Shown: positions 23,838 to 32,627, numbered from the stretch's first letter. The stretch: 64,000 nucleotides of DNA from Faecalibacterium prausnitzii (GCA_004558805.1 SFDE01000003.1:1-64000), one strand, 5' to 3'. Made by a program: numbers and translations. Notes: generated from the sequence alone by a model not told the origin.

Positions 23838-25364
23838 ATGGCGCAAACGACCAAGACCCGGCACCTGCCCGGCATCCGGGGGCAGCTGATGTGGTTTCTG
23901 TGCTTCATCTGCCTGTTTCTTCTGGGACTGTTCTGGTTCCTGTCCACCCAGCTGCTGGAGCCCCTGTACACCAAGCACATCGAAAAGCAGCTCACCAGTC
24001 AGGCAGAAAGCATCGTTTCTCAGTTGGACAAGGCGATCGCCAAGGGCGATACTTTGTCCCGCTGGTCCTTCGGACACCTGTTCCTCAACAACGAGTTTTT
24101 TGAAAAGCTCACCGTGGAGCTGTACTCCGGCGGCACCCTCAACAGCTTCTGCGTGGACATCTCCGACTCCACCCTGCGGCAGATCTACAAGATCGAAAAC
24201 CAGTCCTACTGCAACCTCCACGAGACCTTTCTGTCGGACTCCGCCAACAGCAAGGTGGTGAACACCGCCATTGCCATGCGCAAAAAGTGCCGCACCACCC
24301 CCGGAGGCTTTGTCCAGACCCTGAACCCGCCCCGGCTCTCCGGCTCCGCCCAGCTGCTGGTGGGGCGCACCACCGCCGACGGCAGCTACACGGTGCTGGT
24401 CACCACCAGTCTGGTCCATGTGGCGGAGGCGAGCAATGTGCTCAGCACCCTTCTGCCCCTTGCCGCCGCCATGATCTTTCTCTTTGCCATGTCGGCGGCG
24501 TGGCTGTTCAGCGAGTGGTTCACCAAGCCCCTGCGGCAGCTTTCCGGCGCCGCACGGCAGATGGCAATGGGCAACTACGCCGTGCAGGTGGACAGCACCC
24601 GCAACGACGAGCTGGGCACCCTTGCCCGGGACTTTAACCACATGGCGGCAGAGGTGCAGCACGCCGCACAGATGCAGCGGGAGCTGCTGGCAAACGTCTC
24701 CCACGACCTGCGCACCCCCCTGACCCTCATCAAGGGCTACGCCGAGACGGTGCGGGACCTGACCGGCGACGACAAGGCACACCGGGACGAGCAGATGAAT
24801 ATCATCGTGGACGAGACCGACCGGCTCACCGCTCTGGTGTCCAGCGTCATGGAGCTGAGCAAGGTGACCAGCGGCGCCGACCGGTGCCAGCGGGTCCACT
24901 TTGACATGGGGCAGCTGTGCGACGAGGTCTGCGAGCGGTATGACGCCGTCTGCGCTCAGAACAACTGGCATTTGGAGCTGGAGCTGCCGGACCGGGAGCT
25001 GCCGGTGTACGCCGACCCGGAGATGATGCAGCGGGCGCTGCACAACCTGCTGGGCAACGCCATGCACCACATCGGGGCAGACGGCATCTTTATCCTCCGT
25101 GCCACCCCCTGCACCGAGGGGATCCGGGTGGAGGTGGAGGACCACGGTCCCGGCATCCCGCCGGAGGACCTGCCCCACATCTTTGACCGGTACTACCGCT
25201 CCCGCTCCGATGCAGGCAAGCAGGGCACCGGGCTGGGACTTTCCATCACCAAGGCGATCTTCCAGCAGCACGGCTTCCGCTTCGGAGTCCAGAGCATCGT
25301 AGGCAAGGGCACCACCTTCTGGTTCATCATGAACGACCTGCCTGCCAACGAAAAGGCATTGTAA
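23838..25364 (+). CDS. Sensor histidine kinase
   Basis: 508 residues. Two membrane spans (about 18-38 and 207-228) flank an extracytoplasmic sensor of about 165 residues that has no recognised fold and contains three cysteines. HAMP follows at about 230-282, then the dimerisation/phosphoacceptor helix with ANVSHDLRTPLT near 290, and the ATP-binding domain with the N box HNLLGNAMHHI, G1 box EDHGPGIPPEDL and G2 box GTGLGLSI. It would phosphorylate the response regulator encoded just upstream. The input signal is unknown. Confidence 0.92.
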   Translation: MAQTTKTRHLPGIRGQLMWFLCFICLFLLGLFWFLSTQLLEPLYTKHIEKQLTSQAESIVSQLDKAIAKGDTLSRWSFGHLFLNNEFFEKLTVELYSGGTLNSFCVDISDSTLRQIYKIENQSYCNLHETFLSDSANSKVVNTAIAMRKKCRTTPGGFVQTLNPPRLSGSAQLLVGRTTADGSYTVLVTTSLVHVAEASNVLSTLLPLAAAMIFLFAMSAAWLFSEWFTKPLRQLSGAARQMAMGNYAVQVDSTRNDELGTLARDFNHMAAEVQHAAQMQRELLANVSHDLRTPLTLIKGYAETVRDLTGDDKAHRDEQMNIIVDETDRLTALVSSVMELSKVTSGADRCQRVHFDMGQLCDEVCERYDAVCAQNNWHLELELPDRELPVYADPEMMQRALHNLLGNAMHHIGADGIFILRATPCTEGIRVEVEDHGPGIPPEDLPHIFDRYYRSRSDAGKQGTGLGLSITKAIFQQHGFRFGVQSIVGKGTTFWFIMNDLPANEKAL

Positions 25365-25372
25365 AAAACGCA

Positions 25373-25417
25373 AAACGGGTGCATCCCACAGTTAAAGTGG
25401 GATACACCCGTTTTTTC
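25373..25417. terminator. Bidirectional terminator
   Basis: AAACGGGTG...ATCCCAC pairs with GTGGGAT...CACCCGTTT, followed by TTTTTT on the plus strand. It separates the kinase gene from the convergent small membrane protein gene. Confidence 0.85.
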
Positions 25418-25425
25418 TGTTTATG

Positions 25426-25590
25426 TTACGGCTCAGAGGACCCCGCTGTGCGGTAGATACCAAAGCTGTTGTCCGGAGCGGGCATTTCCACCCGGGAGGC
25501 ACGGTCGTTCACCGCCCACATCATTGCCCCCATGGCACCCAGTGCCGCCAGAATAATGAGCCACTTTACCGGTTCCGGAAGTTTTTTCAT
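25426..25590 (-). CDS. Small single-span membrane protein
   Basis: A 54-codon frame starting MKKLPEPVKWLIILAALG and ending GIYRTAGSSEP. Residues 9-27 form one membrane span; the last 25 residues are polar. A good ribosome site (GGAGG, nine bases before ATG) and the position 15 bases after the pectinesterase stop codon support it as a real gene. No homologue is recognised. It could be a small partner of a membrane protein. Confidence 0.65.
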   Translation of the reverse strand: MKKLPEPVKWLIILAALGAMGAMMWAVNDRASRVEMPAPDNSFGIYRTAGSSEP

Positions 25591-25605
25591 ACGTCCTGCC
25601 TCCGT

Positions 25606-26553
25606 TTATTCCGGGCGGCACAGGCTCCGTGCCCGTGCCAGCAATTCAGCTTCCTGCTTCTGGTCCAGCTGCTGCACCCATGCACCCCGTGCCCCGGCAC
25701 CGGCACCGGTGTTGCCTGCCTCCGCAAAGCCTGCCAGCTCCGAATCGGTGCGATCATGCCAGGGCGAAAATCCCTCCGGGGAGATGTGCGCCCCAAGGCG
25801 GCTGTCCAGCACGGCGGTCCTGCCGGTGGGACGCCAGGGGCGACCCAGAAAGACGGTGCCCGCCGGGCAGTTGTCCGAGACAAAATCGCAGTCCCAGAAC
25901 ACAAAGCCCAGTCCTTCTGCTGCGCCGGAGGGGGCGGTGACGTAGCTGCGGGACAAGCCGTTGTTCACGGTGCGGATGGTGCACTGCTCAAACAGGGCAT
26001 CGCCGCCGCCGTAGATAAAGTCGATGTCTCCGGCGATCTCGCAGTTGCGGTAGTACTGCACCGTCATCTTCCGGTCCGACAGCCAGCGGGGACCCAGAAA
26101 ACCGTCCTTCTCCCGCTCTTTTTCCGGCAGAGGGGCACAGAACAGGGTGTCCTGATTGCCCAGCAGCCGCACATTGTAAAACTCTGCCCGGCTGCTGTCC
26201 ACATAAGCTGCCACTGCCTGTCCCACCTTTGCGCCGGGACCGGCATCGTTTTCAATGGTCATGTCCTGCACCCGCAGCTTCTCGCCGCTGAAAAACGCCG
26301 TGTAGCTGCGGAAGGTGTGGTAGATGCGTCCGTCGGGGTGAGGCACCTTGCCGCCGTCTCCCCACACCAGACGGGTCCGGTCTGCTCCGGCACCAATGAG
26401 GGTGATGTCCTTTTTTTCGCAGACCAGCTTTTCCCGGTAGACACCCGCACCGATGCGGATCTCTGCAGGGCAGTCGTAGGGCACGGCAAGCACTGCCTCG
26501 GAAATGGTGGTAAAATGGGCGCTGCCGTCCTGTTCCACATGGATGGTAAGCAT
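25606..26553 (-). CDS. Pectinesterase (carbohydrate esterase family 8)
   Basis: 315 residues forming the right-handed beta-helix of CE8 enzymes, which remove methyl esters from pectin. The catalytic set is visible: Gln/Asp in LGNQDTLF (Gln134, Asp135), Asp178 in DFIYGGGD (DFIFG in most members) and Arg238/Trp240 in LGRPWRP. There is no signal peptide, so the enzyme should act in the cytosol on imported oligogalacturonides. The start at 26553 follows AGGAGG seven bases upstream; the frame is open further back without support. Confidence 0.9.
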   Translation of the reverse strand: MLTIHVEQDGSAHFTTISEAVLAVPYDCPAEIRIGAGVYREKLVCEKKDITLIGAGADRTRLVWGDGGKVPHPDGRIYHTFRSYTAFFSGEKLRVQDMTIENDAGPGAKVGQAVAAYVDSSRAEFYNVRLLGNQDTLFCAPLPEKEREKDGFLGPRWLSDRKMTVQYYRNCEIAGDIDFIYGGGDALFEQCTIRTVNNGLSRSYVTAPSGAAEGLGFVFWDCDFVSDNCPAGTVFLGRPWRPTGRTAVLDSRLGAHISPEGFSPWHDRTDSELAGFAEAGNTGAGAGARGAWVQQLDQKQEAELLARARSLCRPE

Positions 26554-26719
26554 AGTTGACCTCCTGTCCCTCCCCCGGCGCACCGGGCGGGGTCCCACAG
26601 GGTGAGCGGTGCCACGCCGCCCACCGGATAACTGCACGGCGCCCCCTTCGGGCTGCCGCACGAACTTTGTATACAAGTATACCGTTCCCTGTGTCGAAAT
26701 GCAACCTTTTTGCCTGCCG

Positions 26720-29005
26720 TCAGCCCCATTTTTCCAGCCGGAGCACCGCTGCCGTAATGTCGTCGGGGTGTCCGGTGGGTCCGGCACGGACCCGGGCGGT
26801 CTCCACAAGGGTCTGCGCCAGCTTTTCCGGGGCATCTCCGGCGGCGGCAGAAAGCTCCAGCTGCTTGGTCACCCAGCCGGTGCCGTCCACCAGCAGCCCG
26901 TCGGACACCAGCACCGCATAGTCCCCCGCCGCCAGATGTACCACCCGGCTCTGCCCGTTGACTGCCCCCAGAATGCCCACCGGCAGGCTTGCCTCCCCCA
27001 CGGTCCGTGCCTGCCCGCCGTGGACGATAAAGCCCGGTGCCGCCCCTGCCTTGAACAGCCGGGCGGTGCCGGTGTAAAGGTCCACGCTGATCAGGTCCAG
27101 CGTCGCCCCGCTCTCCTCCGAGCTTTTCAGTGCCAGTGCCACGTTCACCAGCCTTGCCGCCAGTTCCGCCGGGAACCCCGCCTTCAGCAGCCGGGCGGTA
27201 AGCTCGGCGGCAAGGCTGCCGTCCACCGCCGCCGGACGTCCGGTGCCCATGCCGTCGCACAGGATCATCTGCGCCGCCGCCGGGCTGCAGAACTGCTGCA
27301 CCGCATCCCCGGAGACCTCTCCCTGCGCCGGTACCCCTGCCATGCCAAACACCGCCCGCAGCGCCGGTCTTTCGCAGAACAGCAGGGTGGTCATGCCCCT
27401 GCAGGACAGCACCTGCGGGGTCTCCAGTGCCCGGCGGCAGATGCGTCCCACTTCCTGCGCCAGAGCCGCCAGCTCCCGGGAGGAGAACCGGGTCCGGGGC
27501 AGGGTCACCGCTGCGTGGGTCCGCCCCAGATCGTCCACCGTCACCCCGCATTCCAGAGGCGGTGCGCCCAAAGAGGTGAACAGGTCCGCCACCCGCCCGG
27601 ACCGGTAAGGCTCCGGCTCCCCGGGACGCCCCAGCTGCTCTCCCAGCACCCCCAGCGCCTCCGCCACGGCGCTGTACTGCTCCGTAAGGGCGGTGCGCAT
27701 CGCCTCGGCGTGGACCTGCGCCTCCTTGCGGCTGCGGTACAGGGCAAAGGACTTGGATGCCGCTGCGCACAGCGCCGCCGGGTGGATGCAGCGGCACAGC
27801 TGTGCCGGCAGCTGCCCCGGGTCCAGCCCGCTGTTCTGTTCCAGCAGGGGGCGCAGCGCCTCCATGCCCGCCATGGTGGCGGCATATTCCTGCTTCCAGC
27901 AGCTTTCCCGCCGCCCGCAGTTGCAGCACAGGGTGTCGTAGATGTTGTCCACCACCCAGCGGTAGCTCTGGCAGCGGTGGGGCAACGCCTCATAGACGTC
28001 GTTTACCGTCTGCGCCAGAGAGGCAAGGCTCTGCGCCGCCGCTTCCAGCCGGGTGGCGGCGGCAGAAAACGGAGGACGTCCGGGGGGCGGAGAGGCTCCT
28101 TCTCCCCGGTCCGGTGTCCGCCACCGCCGGGGCAGGGCAAGCACCGTCAGCACCCCCGCCCCGGCACTGAAAAGGGTCAGAAAGCCATTTCCCGGAGGCT
28201 GCACCCAGAGCATTCCCCCAACGCAGCCCCCGGCATACGCCGCCGCCGTGGGGATATGCGCCCCCGGAGCAAGCACCGCTGCCGCACAGCAGCCGCAGCT
28301 GAGCCCCACCGCCGCCGGAGCAAGCGCCGGGTCTCCGGCACACAGCGCCGCCCCGGTGACGGCACTTGCCGCAAGGGCGGCAAAGGGCTTTCCCCGGCAG
28401 CAGAGCAGCAGCCCCGCCCCGGCACAGACCATCACCCCCGGGCAAAAGCCCCACAGCCGGACCCCGCCCATCGCCGCCGCCCCAGCGGCTGCGGTCAGCA
28501 GCATCCCCATGCCGGGGACCTCCGGCGGATACCGCCGCAGGCACAGCCCCATTGCCGCTGCCAGCAGAGCGTCTGCCCCGCTGTACAGCAGCAGCTCCCG
28601 CCCTGCGCCCCCAAACACAAAGCACAGTGCCATGCCCAGCAGGGTGCCGCAGCCTGCCGCTGCCGCCGGCAAAAACCGTCCTGCCAGGACCCAGCGCACC
28701 GCCACCGCCGCCCCCACGGCGCAGAGCAGGCAGACGCTGCGGAGGGAGAATGCTCCGCCTCCATGGAGCAGTGTGCCCAGCGCCGCCCCGGCGGCACAGG
28801 GGGCAAAGCAGTCCTCCCCCAAGCCCAGCGTCAGCCCCAGCCCCAGAGGCATCAGCCTGCCGTACAGCACCGCCCAGCCTCCGGCAAAGCCCAGTGCCAT
28901 TGCCGCCAGCCGCCGTGCCGCCGGACGCAGCTGTGCCCGGCGTGCCAGGGGCGAGGTCTTTTCTCCCTGCGCCGCCATAGTAAGGATCCCCGAACGCTCT
29001 GTCAT
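26720..29005 (-). CDS. spoIIE: Stage II sporulation protein E-like phosphatase
   Basis: 761 residues with the three-part SpoIIE layout: about ten hydrophobic segments in residues 30-300, a central region (320-530) with a Cys-rich patch CCNCGRRESCW, and a C-terminal PP2C-type phosphatase (545-761) with the metal-site motifs ILCDGMGTGRPA and VLVSDGLLVD and the closing HPDDITAAVLRL. In Bacillus, SpoIIE dephosphorylates SpoIIAA and so activates sigma F in the forespore. The gene is very GC-rich. The start at 29005 has GGGGAG six bases upstream. It shows no truncation. Confidence 0.9.
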   Translation of the reverse strand: MTERSGILTMAAQGEKTSPLARRAQLRPAARRLAAMALGFAGGWAVLYGRLMPLGLGLTLGLGEDCFAPCAAGAALGTLLHGGGAFSLRSVCLLCAVGAAVAVRWVLAGRFLPAAAAGCGTLLGMALCFVFGGAGRELLLYSGADALLAAAMGLCLRRYPPEVPGMGMLLTAAAGAAAMGGVRLWGFCPGVMVCAGAGLLLCCRGKPFAALAASAVTGAALCAGDPALAPAAVGLSCGCCAAAVLAPGAHIPTAAAYAGGCVGGMLWVQPPGNGFLTLFSAGAGVLTVLALPRRWRTPDRGEGASPPPGRPPFSAAATRLEAAAQSLASLAQTVNDVYEALPHRCQSYRWVVDNIYDTLCCNCGRRESCWKQEYAATMAGMEALRPLLEQNSGLDPGQLPAQLCRCIHPAALCAAASKSFALYRSRKEAQVHAEAMRTALTEQYSAVAEALGVLGEQLGRPGEPEPYRSGRVADLFTSLGAPPLECGVTVDDLGRTHAAVTLPRTRFSSRELAALAQEVGRICRRALETPQVLSCRGMTTLLFCERPALRAVFGMAGVPAQGEVSGDAVQQFCSPAAAQMILCDGMGTGRPAAVDGSLAAELTARLLKAGFPAELAARLVNVALALKSSEESGATLDLISVDLYTGTARLFKAGAAPGFIVHGGQARTVGEASLPVGILGAVNGQSRVVHLAAGDYAVLVSDGLLVDGTGWVTKQLELSAAAGDAPEKLAQTLVETARVRAGPTGHPDDITAAVLRLEKWG

Positions 29006-29124
29006 ACAAACTCCCCGCTTTCCGGCGGGGCAGTTCCGGTTCTGCGCCCCGCACCATCTGCATATACTGTAGCCCGGGGCACCGGCGTTTTTTGCCGCAG
29101 AGCGCAGAACCGCCCCAAAGACGC

Positions 29125-29153
29125 AAAAACCCCCGCACATCTCGTGCGGGGGT
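29125..29153 (-). terminator. Terminator after gltX
   Basis: ACCCCCGCAC-GAGAT-GTGCGGGGGT followed by TTTTGCG on the minus strand. Confidence 0.85.
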
Positions 29154-29181
29154 CCGTTGGTCCTTATAAAATGGCGGTTGC

Positions 29182-30651
29182 TCAGCCCTTCAGCTTCTCA
29201 ATTGCCGCCTCTACCCGGGCAAGGGTCTTTTCCCGACCCATCATGCAGGCAAGGTCGGTGCCGCCGCCGGGGGTCCGCTGCTTGCCGGACAGGGCAATGC
29301 CCAGAGGATACAGCAGCCAGCCGTTCTTCTTGCCCAGCTCTTCTGCCTTTGCCTTGCAGGCGTCAAAAACGGCGTCCCGATCTGCAAAATCCAGTGTCTC
29401 ATCGCTCAGCACCGGCAGCAGAGCCTCCAGAGCTTCCTTTGCGGTGTCCGGAGTGGTCTTCTGCTTCTTGTTGGCGTACATGCTCACATCGTACTCCGGC
29501 ATGGCGTCAAAGAAATCCAGCTGCTCCGGGATCTCCCCCAGCACCTCGCACCGGGGCTGCAGGTTTGCGCACAGCAGCTTCTTGTTGATGGGGCTGTGGA
29601 CGGCGCTGTCGATCCAGGGCTCCGCCTTTTTCTGGAACTCTTCGGGGCTCAGCCGGCGGATATACTCCGCATTGATGGCACGGAGCTTCAGGGGGTCAAA
29701 GATGGCAGGGGACTTGGAGATGCCCTCCGGAGACCAGATCTTTACCAGCTCCTGCAGGGAGAAGATCTCCTGCTCGGCGTACTCGCCCCGGGGGCTCCAG
29801 CCCAGCAGGCAGATGTAATTCAGCACCGCCTGGGTCAGATAGCCCTTTGCCACCAGATCCTGATAGCTGGCGTCGCCGTTGCGTTTGGACAGCTTGTTCT
29901 GAGCGTCCTTCATCACCGGGGGGCAGTGGATGTAGGTGGGGATCTCCCAGCCAAACGCCTGATACAGCAGGTTGTACTTGGGGGTGGAGGACAGATACTC
30001 GCTGCCCCGGATCACGTGGGTGATGCCCATCAGGTGGTCGTCCACCACGTTGGCAAAGTTGTAGGTGGGCATACCGTCGGTCTTGATGAGGATCTGGTCG
30101 TCCATCTCGCTGTTGTGCACCTCGATGTGCCCATACACCACATCGTCAAAGCCGGTGACGCCCTCCCGGGGGATCTTCTGGCGGATGACATAGGGTTCCC
30201 CGGCGGCAAGGCGCTTTTCCACCTCTTCCTTGGGCAGGTCACGGCAGCAGCCGTCGTAGTGGGTCATCTCCCCGTTGGCACGCTGCTCGGCATGGAGAGC
30301 CTCCAGCCGCTCCTCGGTGCAGAAGCAGTAGTATGCCTTGCCCTCTGCCACCAGCTGCTGGGCGTACTCCTTGAACATGCCCATGCGCTCGCTCTGGACA
30401 TAGGGACCCACAGGACCGCCGATATCCGGACCTTCGTCCCACAGCAGCCCGGTCTCACGCAGGGTGTTGTAGATCACGTCCACTGCGCCTTCCACATAGC
30501 GACCCTGATCGGTGTCCTCGATGCGGAGGATGAAGGTGCCCCCCTCGTGCTTTGCCATCAGGTAGGTATACAGGGCGGTGCGCAGGTTGCCCACGTGCAT
30601 ATAACCGGTGGGAGAGGGGGCAAAACGGGTGCGGACTTTATTGCTCGGCAT
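29182..30651 (-). CDS. gltX: Glutamyl-tRNA synthetase
   Basis: 489 residues, the normal size of class I GluRS. The HIGH-type motif is FAPSPTGYMHVGNLR near 10-24 (HVGN) and the KMSKS-type motif is NKLSKRNG near 247-254. The editing-free catalytic domain and the helical anticodon-binding domain follow in order. It charges tRNA-Glu, and possibly tRNA-Gln if the cell uses the GatCAB route. AAAAGGAG precedes the ATG. Confidence 0.96.
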   Translation of the reverse strand: MPSNKVRTRFAPSPTGYMHVGNLRTALYTYLMAKHEGGTFILRIEDTDQGRYVEGAVDVIYNTLRETGLLWDEGPDIGGPVGPYVQSERMGMFKEYAQQLVAEGKAYYCFCTEERLEALHAEQRANGEMTHYDGCCRDLPKEEVEKRLAAGEPYVIRQKIPREGVTGFDDVVYGHIEVHNSEMDDQILIKTDGMPTYNFANVVDDHLMGITHVIRGSEYLSSTPKYNLLYQAFGWEIPTYIHCPPVMKDAQNKLSKRNGDASYQDLVAKGYLTQAVLNYICLLGWSPRGEYAEQEIFSLQELVKIWSPEGISKSPAIFDPLKLRAINAEYIRRLSPEEFQKKAEPWIDSAVHSPINKKLLCANLQPRCEVLGEIPEQLDFFDAMPEYDVSMYANKKQKTTPDTAKEALEALLPVLSDETLDFADRDAVFDACKAKAEELGKKNGWLLYPLGIALSGKQRTPGGGTDLACMMGREKTLARVEAAIEKLKG

Positions 30652-30703
30652 AGAAAAACGCTCCTTTTATCGTCAATGCAAAAAATGCGGATAGCTACGT
30701 TTT

Positions 30704-30732
30704 AGTTTACCCGCTCTGCTCCGATTTGTCAA
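30704..30732 (-). promoter_or_regulatory. Promoter of gltX
   Basis: TTGACA (30727-30732), 17-base spacer and TAAACT (30704-30709) on the minus strand. Confidence 0.65.
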
Positions 30733-30819
30733 CGGAGGGCGATGGTTTTATCTCTGCCTTTCTTTTTATGGCAAATTTTGTCATTTTGGCACTAGTTTTG
30801 TCGAAACGCCCCGCAATCA

Positions 30820-30848
30820 TTGACGAAGGCTGTTATTTTTTGTATACT
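30820..30848 (+). promoter_or_regulatory. Promoter of the AbrB-type regulator and lipase genes
   Basis: TTGACG (30820-30825), 17-base spacer and TATACT (30843-30848). Confidence 0.75.
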
Positions 30849-30932
30849 AGTTGCAAACAGGCTGGCATAATTTGGATGATACACCATCCATTGGTGCCAG
30901 TACGTGTAAATGTAGAAGGAGAATGAGAAACT

Positions 30933-31184
30933 ATGAAGAGCACCGGGATCGTCCGTGGCATTGATACGCTGGGTCGTATCGTCCTGCCCAAAGAACTGCG
31001 CACCAGTATGCACCTGGACGCCGACTCCAAGCTGGAGATCTTTGTGGAGGGGGATGCCATCGTCCTTAAAAAGCATCGTCCCTCCGGGAGCTGCGACTTC
31101 TGCGGCGAGGTGGATCCGGAGGCGGTACAGTTTGCAGGCTACCGCATCTGCCCCGCCTGCCGCCGCAAGATCAGCGCCCTGTAA
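30933..31184 (+). CDS. AbrB/SpoVT-type transition-state regulator with zinc ribbon
   Basis: 83 residues. Residues 1-47 are an AbrB swapped-hairpin DNA-binding domain (KSTGIVRGIDTLGRIVLPKELR in parts: GIVRGIDTLGRIVLPKE; KLEIFVEGDAIVLKK). The tail has two CxxC pairs (Cys54/57 and Cys73/76) that can hold a zinc ion; they replace the C-terminal multimerisation domain of B. subtilis AbrB. Such regulators bind AT-rich promoter regions during growth transitions. The gene is 31 bases before the lipase gene in the same transcript. Confidence 0.9.
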   Translation: MKSTGIVRGIDTLGRIVLPKELRTSMHLDADSKLEIFVEGDAIVLKKHRPSGSCDFCGEVDPEAVQFAGYRICPACRRKISAL

Positions 31185-31215
31185 CAAAACATTATAAAGG
31201 AGGCTCCCACCCGCC

Positions 31216-32145
31216 ATGAGCCGAATGATCGACTTTACCGTTCCCTCCACCGTGCCGGGACGCACCCTCCACGCCTTCCGCTGTGAGCCGGAGGGGCAGG
31301 TCCGCGCCGTGGTACAGCTGTCCCACGGCATGGTGGAGTTCATCGACCGCTACAAGCCCCTTGCCCAGTACCTTGCCCAGCAGGGCATCCTTGTTACCGG
31401 GCACGACCATCTGGGACACGGCGGCTCCATCCGCACCAAAGAGGACTACGGCTTCTTTGCCCTGCCGGACGGCAACCGTGCCGTGCTGGAGGACCTGCAC
31501 GCCATCACCCGCCTCACCAAGGAGCTTTACCCCGGCGTGCCCTACTTTTTGCTGGGACACAGCATGGGGTCCTTTTACACCCGGCAGTATCTGTGCGACT
31601 ACGGGCAGGAACTGGACGGCGCCATCATCATGGGTACCGGCTACCAGCCCAAGGCGCTGGTAGGCTTTGCCCGGTGGCTGTGCCGGACCCTTGCCGCCTT
31701 CCGGGGCTGGAACTACCGGAGCCATCTGGTGGCAAACCTCTCCTTTACCGGCTACAACAAGGGGCTGGAAGGGCGCACTACCCACGACTGGCTGAACCGG
31801 GACCATGCCGAGGTGGACAAGTACCTTGCGGATGAGCGCTGCGGCTTTACCTTTACCCTCAACGCCTACTACAGCATGTTTACCGGCATCCTGCGGCTGT
31901 ACGACCCGGCAGTTCTGGCAAAGATGCCCAAGGATATGCCTCTGCTCTTCCTTGCGGGCGATGCAGACCCGGTGGGCGAGCAGGGCAAGGGCGTGCTGCG
32001 TGCCGTGGACAGCCTGAAAGCCGCCGGTGTCCAGAACATCCAGTGCAAGCTCTACCCCGGCGCACGCCACGAGCTGCTGCTGGAGACCAACCGGCAGGAG
32101 GTCATGGAGGACATTGCCCGCTGGCTCAACGACCGGCTGCCCTGA
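31216..32145 (+). CDS. Alpha/beta hydrolase, monoacylglycerol lipase/lysophospholipase type
   Basis: 309 residues of the Hydrolase_4 group. The nucleophile elbow is GHSMGS near residue 117, the acid is in LAGDADPVGEQ near 253, and the base is the His in GARHELL near 287. The oxyanion region HGMVEFIDRY near 38-47 also fits. It probably cleaves monoacylglycerols or lysophospholipids. There is no signal peptide. AAAGGAGG is upstream of the start. Confidence 0.87.
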   Translation: MSRMIDFTVPSTVPGRTLHAFRCEPEGQVRAVVQLSHGMVEFIDRYKPLAQYLAQQGILVTGHDHLGHGGSIRTKEDYGFFALPDGNRAVLEDLHAITRLTKELYPGVPYFLLGHSMGSFYTRQYLCDYGQELDGAIIMGTGYQPKALVGFARWLCRTLAAFRGWNYRSHLVANLSFTGYNKGLEGRTTHDWLNRDHAEVDKYLADERCGFTFTLNAYYSMFTGILRLYDPAVLAKMPKDMPLLFLAGDADPVGEQGKGVLRAVDSLKAAGVQNIQCKLYPGARHELLLETNRQEVMEDIARWLNDRLP

Positions 32146-32165
32146 CCCCTTTGCAGGACCTTATT

Positions 32166-32203
32166 TTACACCGCCGCCCCCTCGGGGATGGCGGTGTTTT
32201 TTC
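32166..32203 (+). terminator. Terminator after the lipase gene
   Basis: ACACCGCC pairs with GGCGGTGT, followed by TTTTTTC. Confidence 0.85.
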
Positions 32204-32504
32204 TGCCCTCGGATAAATTTTTTTGCCGTCATTTCAAAGTGTCACATTAGTGCAACCCAACTGCAACAATAGGTTTATTTTATCTCTCCGTTTTGCTGAT
32301 TTCGGCTGCGCATTTTTAGATGATATGACGATTTTTGGCAAGTTTTTGCTCCCATATTGACATTTAATTCCAAAAGTGCTAAAAAAAGAGTGTAGTTTGT
32401 TTCTTGAACAGAGCTTTCTATAAATCCTGTTTATGGGACCTGTATTCCGAGAAGGGAAGTCCCCTTCGGGAGGGTTTTCTTCCCCTTTGAGGGAAGATCA
32501 GCAC
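32204..32504 (+). promoter_or_regulatory. AT-rich leader of the small exported peptide with two exclusive hairpins
   Basis: This 301-base stretch is strongly AT-rich. A possible promoter is TTGACA (32357-32362), 17-base spacer and TAAAAA (32380-32385); TATAAA at about 32419 is another. Just before the peptide gene, CTTCCC (32479-32484) can pair either with GGGAAG at 32454-32459, around a CC-TTCG-GG tetraloop hairpin, or with GGGAAG at 32491-32496, which is part of the ribosome site. The first pairing frees the ribosome site; the second hides it. This is how RNA switches work, but the trigger is unknown. Confidence 0.45.
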
Positions 32505-32627
32505 ATGAGACTGCGCAAACAGAAAAAGGTCGTTGCCGTTACACTGGCGACTGCAATGGCGCTCAGCGGCATCGCTCTCACCACCGCCGGTGCCTTTACC
32601 AGCCTGCTGGGCAAGAGCAAACACTGA
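32505..32627 (+). CDS. 40-residue exported peptide
   Basis: The 40-codon frame starts MRLRKQKKVVAVTLATAMAL: five positive residues, then a hydrophobic core, then TTAGA, a plausible signal peptidase site. Cleavage there would release a mature peptide of ten residues, FTSLLGKSKH. GAGGGAAG lies before the ATG. No family is recognised. It could be a signalling or antimicrobial peptide, or an uncleaved small membrane protein. No transporter or sensor gene is adjacent, and a strong terminator follows. Confidence 0.55.
   Translation: MRLRKQKKVVAVTLATAMALSGIALTTAGAFTSLLGKSKH

Noticed and set aside
23052..25373. A 773-codon open frame on the minus strand opposite the two-component genes
   Set aside because: Antisense frame of two clear genes; no motif and no ribosome site.
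26609..29818. A 1069-codon open frame on the plus strand opposite spoIIE and the end of gltX
   Set aside because: Arg/Pro/Gln-rich antisense frame with no domain; codon pattern follows the spoIIE gene on the minus strand.
30726..30926. A 66-codon frame before the AbrB-type gene
   Set aside because: It spans the predicted promoter of that gene and has no ribosome site or conserved feature.
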